From Penelope pileata (taxonomy: Eukaryota > Chordata > Aves > Galliformes > Cracidae), in contig WBMW01001713.1 in the NCBI GenBank assembly GCA_013396635.1, positions 390,078-454,077 of the forward strand: a stretch of 64,000 nucleotides of DNA, in the 5' to 3' direction. The position numbers and the translations under genes were made by a program. Positions 1 to 10,100 of this stretch are shown piece after piece. The notes beneath the pieces were generated by a model, which was not told where the DNA came from, searched no databases, and saw only the letters and a list, made by a program, of their open reading frames with translations. How positions within the stretch are numbered: the first letter of the stretch is position 1; every line of letters starts with the position of its first letter.

Positions 1-1475
1 CACTCATTGATCTCCATCCGCACACTGCGCCATTGACCACCACCCTCTGGGTACAGTCCTGCAGCCGGTTCCTCATCCATCCAACAGTCCACCCATAAAT
101 CCATATCTTTCCAATTTAGAGAGAAGGGTATTGTTGGGGACCATGTCAAAGGCCTTACTGAAGTCCGGGTAGTCCAGACACCAGTGGCTCTTCCCTTGTC
201 CATTGATGCAGCTACACCATCATAGAAGGCCGTGAGGTTGGTCAGGCGGGACTTGCCGTGCTGGTTGTCCTGTGTCACCTCCCTCTCTTCCGTGTGACTT
301 AGCGTAGCTGCCAGGAGGATTTGTTCTATCATCTTTCCCAGCACAGAGGTGAGGCTGACAGCTCAGTAGTTCTCTGGGTTGTCCTTTCTACACTTTTTTA
401 AAAAGTGAGTGTGACATTGCCCAGTCACGAGGGACTTCATCTGAACACCATGACTTTTCAGTTATCAATGGGAGTGGCTTGGCAACTCCATCAGCCAATT
501 CCCTCAGGACTTGACCCTGGGAAGACAAGTCAGGCTTGTAGATGTTCAGGTTCCTCAGGTGATCACAAACCTGATCTTCACTCACAGTGGGAGGGACATT
601 GCTCCCCTAGTGCCCTCCTTCCAACCCATCGGTTTGAGGGTTGTGTGAAGAGCAGTTGCCAGAGAATACTGAGGCAAAAAAGTTGTTGAGTACCTCAGCC
701 TTCTCCTTGTGCATTGTTACCAGCCTGCCTGTATTGCTCACTAGGGGGGTACACCCTCTTGGACTTCCCTTTTCTGGTTGAGGTACCTGTGGAAGCCTTT
801 CTTGTTCTTGGACATTGCCAAGTCTAGTTCTGTTTGGACCTTGGCTTTCCTGACCCCATCCCTACACAGCCTAGCAGCATCCCTATGCTCTTCCCATGGT
901 ACCTGTCCCTGCTTTCCCTGCCTGTGCATTTTCTTCTTGCTCTCCAGTTTGACCAGCAGGCTCAGCCATGCCAGTCTCCTGGTGCCTTTTCCTGACTTCC
1001 TGCATCTGGGAATGGAGAGCTCTTGTGCCTTGGGGAAAGCTTCCTTAAAGATCTGCCAGCTCTGCTCCTCACCCTTGTTCATGAGGACAGTTTCCCAGGG
1101 GGTTTTGTCAACTAACTCCTTGAAGAGCTGGAAGCTGGCTATCCTAAAATTTAGCATCCTGGTTCTACTCTTTGTCTGCCCCATATCCCTCAGGAGTGTG
1201 AACTCCACCATTGCATGGTCACTACAGCGCAGGCAGCCTCCAATCCTGATGTCACTGATGAGTTCATCTGCACTGGTGAGCAACAGGTCCAGTGTGGCAT
1301 CCCCCCTGGTGGGGCCGTCTGTTACTTGGCAGGAAGTTATCCTCTCTGTGTTCCAGGAGCCTCCTGGATTGCCTCCAGCTTGCTGCGCTGCTTGTCCAGC
1401 AGATGTCTGGGTGGCTCAATTCCCCCAGCAGCTGTTGGTAGCCACAATGTGCCTGAGCCAAAAGCTGTGTTTCAC
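1..1475 (-). repeat. CR1 LINE fragment (endonuclease end and reverse transcriptase start), decayed
   Basis: Read on the minus strand, this stretch encodes broken pieces of a CR1-type ORF2 protein. Around 1264-1461 there is an endonuclease segment with HPDICW. Around 1170-1283 comes the late endonuclease signature with CSDHAMVEF. A linker around 741-1000 ends in KNKKGFHRYLNQKREVQ, and around 388-585 there is a reverse transcriptase stretch with LRELADGVAKPL and EVPRDWA. The frame changes several times, so no intact protein is made. The element runs 5' to 3' leftwards and continues beyond position 1. It sits in the last intron of ARPC5, antisense to that gene. The right boundary is approximate. 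Confidence 0.85.
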
Positions 1476-1863
1476 ACAGTGAGGAGGGTGCTGTCCTGTA
1501 CAGTCAGAGTTGCATTGTTCTTCCTCATTCTTCTGATTCCTTGGGTAAAGATTCTGCATTTAAAGTTTGAGTCCTCGCTAGACTGAGGCAAAAAAAAATA
1601 GTTGAACCTAGTGATTCAAGCAGATGAAAGTAGAAGTTCCTTCCTAGAGGGAAACAAAATTTGCAACTTAGTTTTGCAGGGAAATAAAAGCTTATTAATC
1701 AGCTCTCTCTAAAATGAATGTAGTTATGTTTCCCTGCCACCCTGGGTGCTAAGTGTTTTGTGCTTGATGTGAGCTGCTGGAACACGCTTACTTGAATACG
1801 ATGGGGAAGCCTTTCCTGGCAGCCACCTTGACTTGCTGCTCATTGCCACCTTTCTCTCCTCAG
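1476..1863 (+). other. ARPC5 last intron, 3' part outside the CR1
   Basis: Unique AT-rich sequence between the CR1 fragment and the last ARPC5 exon. It has a short A run near 1593 and ends in a good splice acceptor (pyrimidine-rich ctttctctcctcag, ending at 1863). No earlier ARPC5 exon was found in the window, so the rest of that gene lies to the left. Confidence 0.7.
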
Positions 1864-1926
1864 GCACTGGCTGCTGGCGGAGTAGGGTCCATCGTCCGTG
1901 TGTTGACTGCCAGGAAAACGGTTTAA
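1864..1926 (+). CDS. ARPC5: ARPC5 terminal coding exon (Arp2/3 complex 16 kDa subunit), C-terminal 20 residues
   Basis: ARPC5 (p16-Arc) is a structural subunit of the seven-protein Arp2/3 complex, which nucleates branched actin filaments in the cytoplasm. The exon follows a CAG acceptor at 1861-1863. It reads ALAAGGVGSIVRVLTARKTV and then TAA at 1924-1926. This is the conserved C-terminus of vertebrate ARPC5, recalled as identical or nearly so in human. The exon begins in phase 0. It is followed by a UTR of about 1.2 kb with an AATAAA signal. In human, ARPC5 is also the gene directly upstream of NCF2 on the same strand, which supports the call. The close paralogue ARPC5L is the alternative; synteny and the C-terminal sequence favour ARPC5. 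The remaining exons are outside the window. Confidence 0.93.
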   Translation, partial: ALAAGGVGSIVRVLTARKTV

Positions 1927-3100
1927 CTCCAGCAGCGATGGCTGTCTGCTCTCTGTGGCATGGGAAGTGCTGGTGCAAAACCCAACCGAATGCCATTGCT
2001 GCCCTGTGGGCAGCGTCTGTCTCTCAGCTTGCCTTCTTGCTGCTTCTTTCATACCTGACAAGTAATGCATATCATGATCTCTTTTTGTTAAACTCTGGAA
2101 AATTATGAAGGTGCAATTTCATTTCTAACAGGAATATTTGGTACTCGAGCATTTCAGTGACACCTATGGCTACAAATACACGTTTAGGATGATTTGCATT
2201 TGTGTATAATTATTTGGACCTGACTTTCCAAGCAAATGCTGAGGGACGTCGGGCAGTGTCTTAATTCTTTTTGCTAGCCAAGCAGTGTTTTGATGTTAGA
2301 TGATAAATATTTGAGAAGTGGGGCAGCTATTAATGTAGGTAACGGGACCATGTTTCCTTTGGCCAACCTCTGAACCTACAGCAGTGACGAGGACAGAAAG
2401 CAGCAGCTCCGCTCTGACCGATCATCATTCCAGTAAGCAGAGTACTTTCCTTAAACTCACACCTCGTGGCCTGTCCTGATGTCCTGCGATCAGTCAAAGG
2501 CCGGGTCCACGGCAGGAGATCACAACAGGGTGAAGCTGTCCGTCCTGCACGTTGTATGCTGGAATTGAAAGGTCCGTTCACACTGGAGCCCAGTCCAGTG
2601 AACTCTCTATTTTGGGGAGTAAAGATCCTAAACAGGAGGAGAAAAAAAAGGAGCTTTCACACAACAAATCACCTTTCAGCAACTTGAAAGTGATTTGGTT
2701 TTCTCAAGCACAACATAGTATCTGCCTGTGGTAATTGAGAAATGCATACTGCCATCCTTGCAAAGCTCCTATGTGTTGTTTTCTAGATGCAGTCTTAAGG
2801 AATGCCAGACTGTTCTCATTCCTGTTGTACCCCTGTGCATTGGCTAGTGGGCGAATTAAGTTCCAAAATAAAGAGGAATATTTTAAAAAAGAATTAAGCA
2901 AGCCCCGGGCATCCCAGACCACAGATCTCCACTGAACGTTAGGGCCAGGACTGAAATACATGTGTTTTACATTCACCATTTTACAGCAGTTCAGTTGTGT
3001 AAAACTGTTGGGGAACTTGTGAAATCTTTGCTGTTTTTTGATATCTGCTTTTTTTGTAATAATATTAAAGACCGGAGAAATAAATTGTCACTGAATATTT
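1927..3100 (+). other. ARPC5: ARPC5 3' UTR
   Basis: Non-coding sequence after the ARPC5 stop, up to just past an AATAAA at 3079-3084. Short frames in it lack similarity to anything recognised. An A-rich stretch near 2640-2650 and a T-rich stretch near 3033-3056 lie inside. The 3' end is inferred from the signal, usually 10-30 bases upstream of cleavage. Confidence 0.7.
3079..3084 (+). terminator. ARPC5: ARPC5 polyadenylation signal AATAAA
   Basis: Canonical hexamer AATAAA about 1.15 kb after the ARPC5 stop. An ATTAAA-type variant (tattaaag) lies about 15 bases upstream. It is the first convincing signal after the coding exon. Confidence 0.7.
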
Positions 3101-5610
3101 ACTTGGAGTCTGAAATCTCTTGAAGTTAACCCATTTTTAATTCAGCAGGGTCAGTGTGTGCTGTGAAACTCATCATCTCATGGCTGAGGTTGTGTTTGTC
3201 TCTCTGCTTGCCCCATCTCCAAGAGGTTAAGCATGTAATCGTGGGTTTTTGCAATAACTGAAGCAGAGATACAGTCCCGGGCTTGTCCGGTGGGTGGGAT
3301 GGCTGGGTGTGTGTGTATGTCGTCACTACTGGTATGCGTACAGATAGGAACCAGTGCGGTTATTCTTCAAATGTCTGGTGCCCTGTCTTTTTCCCACTTA
3401 GCTTCCTTGTTCATGCACAACACAAGGAGGCACTGGGCACACAGTGGAAGACCCGGCCCTGCTGCAAGGGCTACAGAAGATGTCCAGGTTTCACCTGTGC
3501 GTGCAGAAGCCTTCTGGCCTCATGCAGGAACAGCCCTGTCCTTAAGCCCTCTGAGACTTCAGTTTCTCTGATTCCTCCCATTAGTCCAAATCTGGTTAAG
3601 ATACCAATCAATCCTTAATAAAAAAAAAAAATCACAAAACAACAGCAAAAGCCCAAGACCCACAACAATAAAATGTGATGTCAGGTAAGTGAAAACTTCT
3701 CAAAACCAACCGATGTCGAAGCAGGCCAGCTGCCTCTAGGTGGCGTTGGATAAACAAAGGCAGCAAAGAAGCGATCTTAAGGTTTCCCTGATTCTCCTCA
3801 GAGGATGCCATGAAGTATTTAGGAGCATTTGTAACAAAATGTGTGCATCTTCCACCTGCGTGTTAAGAGATGTGCCAGAAGAGAGGGTGGCTGCAGACGC
3901 ACTGCATGGAGGCGGGGGTGCAGGACTTGCACAAGGCCCCTCTTCTGACTGCTGTTAGCTGGAGTGGGAGGAGGCAGCTCACTCAGGAGCACGCTGTGCT
4001 CGCGTCACGGCGAGGTGAGTCATGCCGGCCTTGCTCACCCATCTGGTGCTGGCCGCCTCCGGATGAGTCCAGGGCAGCGTTCCACACAGCTCACACCCCC
4101 GTGTCCCTGGAGATGCAGGCCCGTGGGACAGGCGGCCGTGCTGAGCTGTGCAGCGGTGCTGCAGCCCTGAAGGGAAAGCAGAGCTGAGAGCAGCGAGTGC
4201 TTCCAGCATAGCCCAAATCTGGCATCGCCTTACCGAGACCTCCAGCAGCGCAGCCCAGGGAAAAAGCCAGCCCATAAGGTGGAGAGATGGCACCGAGGGG
4301 ACTGTGCCAAGGGATGATCATCTCGTTTTAGACATTATTCCAGGTGTTGGAAACCTAAAGACAGACAGGGGAGAAAAATCCCTACTGTGAGAAGGAAATC
4401 CACAATGAAAGACACTGTGTGCAGATGAGACCTGCTCCAAGGGGAACAGCACTTGCAGAGCTCTCCTAGGAAGGCTCCATGCTCCCAAGCTATGTCTGCA
4501 AACTTCCCACCGCTGCCCTCAGCTTTGGCTGAAGTGCACAGTGGTGGCACCTTTCTGCTGCGTCCTGCTTTTGTAGTGGCCAAGGGCATTAGGAGGGCTC
4601 GTTTTCTCTCCAGAAATGATAACAAACCCATGCGCTTCGCTGCTGTGCAAACTTCAACGTGGCCACAGCACTCTGGCTGGATTTCAGACATTCCTGTGCT
4701 GTTCTCACCATCTCATGGTGAGCTGCCTTCGTGTGGGGCTCCGAGAAACTTGCCTGGGAGATGTCACCATCCACATCACTCTTCCTCTTGGACAAGAGAC
4801 AAGTTTCTTCTTCCACTAAACTGAGTTGGTAACAGAAAGGGGAAGAAGAGACTTGCTCTGTTACTAGAAAGGTTGTTCTTAGCTTTGAAACTGGAAGTTG
4901 TGTGTTATGTGAAAAAAAAATGAGGAGCAGCAGCTGCCATGTGCACTTGCTGTGCCTGCATCTTTCAGATCTCATTTTTCCGCAAAACGCAAAATGGCAC
5001 TTACTTGGGGGGGGTCTCACATCCTCCCCCTGCTCCCCCGGCACCGGCTCCGGGATCAACCTGACCTACCTGAGCACTGAGGCTGACAACCAAACCTGCA
5101 GGAAACCGCTCCGACACAAGGTGAACCATTTCCCACTGGATGGCAGTTCCCAGTCCTGGGACTAACGTGATGGGAGAGCAAAAGCAGAGCCCTGCAGCAG
5201 CTGTTAGGATGGTGTAACAGGAGCCTGGAAGTCCACTCCTCACTGTGCCAGCGTCTGCCCCACAGAACTCAGTGGCAGCAGGACAACATCGGGCAGGGAA
5301 ATGGAGCCAAGAGAAGAGAAAATGAGTTGTGTGAGAGGTCACGGGCCAGGAAAAGTCAGATCTGCCACACCCCAACATGGTGTGTGCTGCAATTCAAGGC
5401 AAAACCTTCAACCACAGAGTGCATGCTCTTCCCACTGTCTAAAGCAGGCATGTCCAGCCTGTGGCCTGGGACAGCTAGGAATCAGCCCTGCCCCCTGCCC
5501 CCTTGCCATCATGGCAGCCACTCCTCCCCACTGAGCAGCCCAGCCCGGCCCCAGGCATGCATCCATCACTCAGCAACAACCAAACCATCAGCCCCAAACA
5601 AGTCCTCTTA
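3101..5610. other. ARPC5-NCF2 intergenic region, no gene recognised
   Basis: About 2.5 kb of unique sequence. An A run lies at about 3619-3631. The GC content rises from about 3900 onward. Open frames here, for example near 3283-3618 and 4453-4824, overlap one another on both strands and match no family I recognise, so they are read as chance. No tRNA or other RNA gene is seen. An upstream non-coding NCF2 exon could lie in this interval, but nothing in the sequence identifies it. Confidence 0.5.
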
Positions 5611-5913
5611 GAGAATCATAGAATCATCATGGTGGAAAAGACCCCTGAGATGACGAAGTCCAACCCCAACCCATCCCCACCATGCCCACTGAGCCATGTT
5701 CCTCAGTGCCACACCTCCACAGTTCTGGAACACCTCCAGGGACAGTGACTCGACCATCTCCCTGAGCTGTCCCCCAGGTGCAGACTGGGACCCAGCTGTG
5801 CCAGTGAGCTCTTTTGGAGAAGAAATTTTTCCTCATACCCAACCTGAACCTCCTCTGGTGCAACCTAAGGTCTCTTGTACCATCACAGTTACCTGGGAGG
5901 AGAGGCCAACTTC
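5611..5913 (-). repeat. CR1 LINE 3' fragment, antisense
   Basis: The left boundary has the reversed CR1 tail (gaatcatagaatcat). It is followed by the reverse complement of the typical CR1 3' region, recognisable from the phrases for accepting a fixed number of bases such as tggtggaaaagacccctgag and cacctccagggacagtgact. It ends near 5913 in the agaggccaac block. It is 5' truncated, as most CR1 copies are. Confidence 0.88.
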
Positions 5914-6140
5914 ACTCAAGGCAGCCCAGGCAAGCCAAAAGGTTGGATGTCCATGGTCCAAAGCCTGCAGAGAAGCCTTCTCAGAGGGTGTTCCCGTCGT
6001 TCTCCTTTATCACTTTGGCTGGTTGCATTTCTGTCTGCTTTTCTGGAGGTTGAAGCCTGCTCTGTGCTGTTTATGGTGGCTGTACAAAACCCACGGGAGC
6101 TGCCTGGGCCCAGAGGGACACTGAGGGCAGGTTTGGTTAA

Positions 6141-6315
6141 TAGAATTATAGAATTGTTCCAGTTGGAAGGGACCTGTAAAGGGCATCTGGTCCCACTCCC
6201 TGCAGTGCACAGGGACACCCACAGCTCCATCAGGGTGCTCAGAGCCCCCCAGCCTGACCTGAGTGTCCGCAGGGATGAGCACCCCGAGCTTCAGCAGCAG
6301 CAGAGAACAGGGGTT
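6141..6315 (-). repeat. Short CR1 LINE 3' fragment, antisense
   Basis: It begins with tagaattatagaattgttcc, followed by ttggaagggacctgtaaagg and the cagctccatcagggtgctca block. This matches the reversed 3' end of a CR1 subfamily and is closely similar to the start of the copy at 26508. The right edge is approximate. Confidence 0.85.
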
Positions 6316-6952
6316 CAGGAAGGTGCTCTCACACACTTAAAAAACAGGCCCTGTTCTTCAGCAGATCAGGTTTTGTCTGAGCAGAATTCAAACAGAAATC
6401 TTCTTTGCCACTTCCCTCCTGTTGTTGGTGTTATCTAGGCTGTAGGGAAGCCTGAGCAAACACAAGGGCAAAGTCTTGCACACATACATACATCAGACTC
6501 TTATGAAATAGGTATGGTGAGGAGGGTTTAGCCCTGCAGCTGGGGCTCAGCTGGGCCCCAGCCCAGCCCCCACAGCCCACCCTTGGGCTGCAGCACTCAC
6601 CACACAGCTTTGCAAGCCCAAGCCCAACCCAATAAACCGCGCTGCTGCCTTCACCCTCATGCAAAGCCCCAAGAAGCAAAACCCGAGGAGGACGCAGCGC
6701 GGTGCAGGCCAAGCCCAAGGTGGAGGCACGCTGCAGCGGGGCAGCCCCTGCTCCACTTCCCCATCTTGGGCCACGCTGCTCTGACGCCTGTGAGGCCACT
6801 TCCTGGTGGGTTTGCAACGCAACACGGGCTGTGGGAAGGCAGAAGTGCAGCCGGGAGGGGCTGGGCGAGGAAGACGGGCACAGCAGGAAGGCTCAGGCAG
6901 AAGGCAGGCCCCCGACACCGCCAGACACCCCGCGTCCCGCCTGCTCCGTGCC
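6316..6952 (+). other. Region directly upstream of the NCF2 start codon
   Basis: Unique, GC-rich sequence (especially 6540-6952) leading to the NCF2 ATG at 6953. The 5' UTR and possibly the promoter or a UTR splice acceptor lie here or further left. One possible acceptor is the ccgccag around 6917-6923, but nothing decides it. No clear TATA box is visible close to the start. Confidence 0.4.
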
Positions 6953-7126
6953 ATGTCACTAGTGGAGACGATCCGGCTGTGGCAAGAGGGGGTGTGTGCG
7001 GCAGATGGCAAGGACTGGGAGGGAGCTCTGGATGCCTTCACAGCTGTCCAGAACCCCCCGGCCAAAATCTGCTTCAACATCGGCTGCATCCACCTTGTGC
7101 TGGGGCAGCTGGCTGAGGCGGAGGAG
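6953..7126 (+). CDS. NCF2: NCF2 coding exon 1 (residues 1-58)
   Basis: Encodes [13 protein letters not shown] through LGQLAEAEE, the first TPR and start of the second. It is followed by donor GTAAGG at 7127. Exactly 58 codons, ending in phase 0. The position matching human Ser37, a Rac contact, is alanine here (PPAKIC). Confidence 0.95.
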
Positions 7127-10100
7127 GTAAGGCACAGCCCGGTGGCACCGCCCCCGTGCTGCAGGGACACTACACCCAGCTCAGGCCCATTGAGCAAAGC
7201 AGGCAGTGCTGCTCTGTGCCCCATTTTTCCTTGCAGACCTTCCCTTCTTACCCCTCTTGTTGCTCCTCCCCATGCAGGCGTTCACCCGGAGCATCAGCTG
7301 TGACAAGCACCTGGCCGTGGCCTACTTCCAGCGGGGAACCGTCTTCTACAAGAGACACAAGTGAGTGCATGGCTTCAGCACTTCAGTCTTGCAACCTGTG
7401 GGGCTGTTGGCCCTGCAGCAGGGCCTGAGCCCAGAGGTGAAGCAGCCTCGGGAGGCAGGGGACACCTTGCCTCCCCTCAGGGTGCCTGGGAACACCGCAA
7501 GGTGAGGAGGCACCCAGCCAGACTTGGCCAAGCCAATGTAAAGGCCCATGAGTGCTCGCGTGGGGTATCAGAGCTTCACTGTGAGAAGGGGAAGCCCTCC
7601 CACGTTACCTTGTCCTCACCTTCCCAGCCACGAAATGGCCGTCAGGGATTTCAAGGAGGCGCTGGCCCAGCTGCGAGGCAACCAGCTCATCGACTACAAG
7701 ATCCTGGGGCTGCGGTACAGGCTCTTCGCCTGCGAGGTGAGAAAGGACAGATGGCATTTCGGCCCTGTTCACTGGCTCAACAAAATTAAGGGGAAAGACA
7801 CCCAATGACTCTTCATGCCTTGCAAAAAAGTGGCCAAAAATGCCACTAAAAGCTCATTTCCTCGTTCCCATCCCTCTGCAGATACTTTACAACATCGCGC
7901 TGGTATACGCCACGATGGAAGACTGGAAGAAAGCTGAGGAGCACCTGACGCTGGCAATGAGCTCGAAGAGCGAGCCCCAGCACAACAAGATCGACAGGGC
8001 GATGGAAGCCATCCTGGTGAGGAGCAGCAGGTCTCACAGCACAGCGCTTGCCCATAGCAGGGAAACCTCCCTTTAGCTGGAGCTTTAGCCAAGCAGGAGG
8101 GAACGCAGATGGCCCTACAAGACATGGGGGCTGTGCTGATGGGGACTGGTGGGAAGGGCTTTCAGGCACCATGATGGGAAGAACTGGCTAGGCAGACCAT
8201 GTAAGGGCTGGGAGGGACTGTCAGGGTGAAGGCTGAGCTTGACAGAGGAGGATGGTGGCAGTGAGTCCTTCCTCTCACCTCTGAAGACCACGATGTTTTC
8301 TTGGTGCTACAGAAGCAGAAGCTCTTTGAGCCGGTGGCGATTCCCATGGGGAAGCTGTTTCGGCCAAACGAAAAGCAAGTGGCTCAGCTGGAGAAGAAGG
8401 ACTACCTGGGAAAAGCCACGGTAAGGAAGGAGCACCTTACTAACTCAACCAAGTCTGCAGGCTGAAGAGAGCTGCAGACCTCAGTCACCAGGTGCAGAGC
8501 TGGTGCCTGCTGAGCACGGGGACACGAAGCCAGCCTGTACCTGGGGGACGCTGCAGGCACCAGGACTGTGCGGGAAGAGAGGAGTTAGGCGTGCAGAAAT
8601 ACACTCCTATGGGTGCAGCTCAGCACGGCCCATTTTCAGTTTCCTTAGCAAGAGGCGAGGGATGGTCGCTCAGCGATGAGCTGGGAGGTCCTACTGGAGC
8701 CTTGAGCTGAGCTCGGAGCAAGAGTTTGGCTTGGATGACAGCAAAGGAGCAGGGTGGATGTCAGAGACCAGAGGTCTAAGAGAAGCTATGAGCATCCAAT
8801 CACTGCATGTGTTCCTTTGGCTGTAGGTGGTGGCATCCGTGGTGGACAAGGACGATTTTTCAGGATTTGCTCCACTCCAGCCGCAGGTGAGGTGCTGACC
8901 GCCCACAGCACGGGGTGTGCGGGGAGCTCTGGGCACAGCTGGGTGGGGGACGTCCGGGTGGCGGTGGTGAGCCAGGAGCAGCATCACCACCCTGAGCTTC
9001 CTGCTATGGCCACACGGGGAGGAAGCTGCCCTCACGTCCCAGCCGCTTTCTTCTTCACCAGAAGGCGCAGCCCACACCCACCCACAGCCGGCCGAGGTCA
9101 CGCTGGCTGTCATGGGGACGCGGTGCCCTGCTCACACACCCTGCCCCGGCCGTGGGATGGGGCCCTGGGCTGAGCTCACGGTGTGTGGGCAGGAGGGCAC
9201 TGTGCCAGCAGTGGGGGGTTATAGCAGTGGGACGATGCACGGAAGCATGACTTGCTGTTTGCACCGTCTGACCTCCAGTCCGTGGTCCCAACCATCTGTG
9301 AGTGCAGCAGCCCAGGAACATGAATGAGAACAGGATCGTGTCTCTGGCAATCATGGGGGGAGGATTTGGAAACTGCTCCCATGGAGGAGCAGAGCGATGA
9401 GCTGACACCAACGAAGGGAGGAAGGATCCACGCGGGGATGACAACGAGCACGGGACAAGGCTGCAGGGCATTTCTGCTAAGCCACCACAGTCCTCCAGAT
9501 CACAGGCAACTTTCTTTCTGTCTTTCTGTTCACAGGCCTCTGGTCCTCCACCCAGGCCCAAGACACCAGAAATCCTCAGGTAGGTTGGAGGAAAGGTGGG
9601 GAAGTGTTGGCAGCACTGCTAACCTCCCCAGCCCCATCCTGCACCACCGTGCTGAGCTCCCAGCCAGCCCCAGAACCAACGGGGGAAGGGGGCAGAGAGG
9701 TCCCCTAGGAGGCAGAACAGCGGCACTACCTCCCTCCTGACATGGCCATGGCTGCCGTTCCCAGGGCCCTGGAAGGGGAGCCGCACCGCGTGCTGTACGA
9801 GTTCATCCCTGAGACCCCTGAGGAGCTGCAGGTCCTGCCAGGAAACATTGTCTTCGTCCTGAAGAAAGAGAAGGACAACTGGGCCACGGTGATGTTCAAT
9901 GGGAAGGTATGGGGCCTGCCTGGCGCAAAGGGGGGCAAGGGGGCTGACCCCCAAGGGTCCTGCAGAGGCAACAACAGGGCTCCCTTGATTTCCCTGCTCA
10001 TATCTGAGGACTATGGGCTGACAGAGGCAAGCTCCTGGTGTCCTGCTCCTGGCGTTCCTACCAGGCAGGGGCCCAGGTGCGCTGCTCCACCTGCACGACC

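Noticed and set aside
778..1482. Plus-strand open frame of 234 codons
   Set aside because: It is the antisense shadow of the CR1 ORF2 remnant.
5696..6438. Plus-strand frames of 142 and 187 codons
   Set aside because: They run through two antisense CR1 fragments and are not genes.
6547..7224. Minus-strand open frame of 225 codons
   Set aside because: Antisense to NCF2 exon 1 and its upstream region; no recognisable protein.
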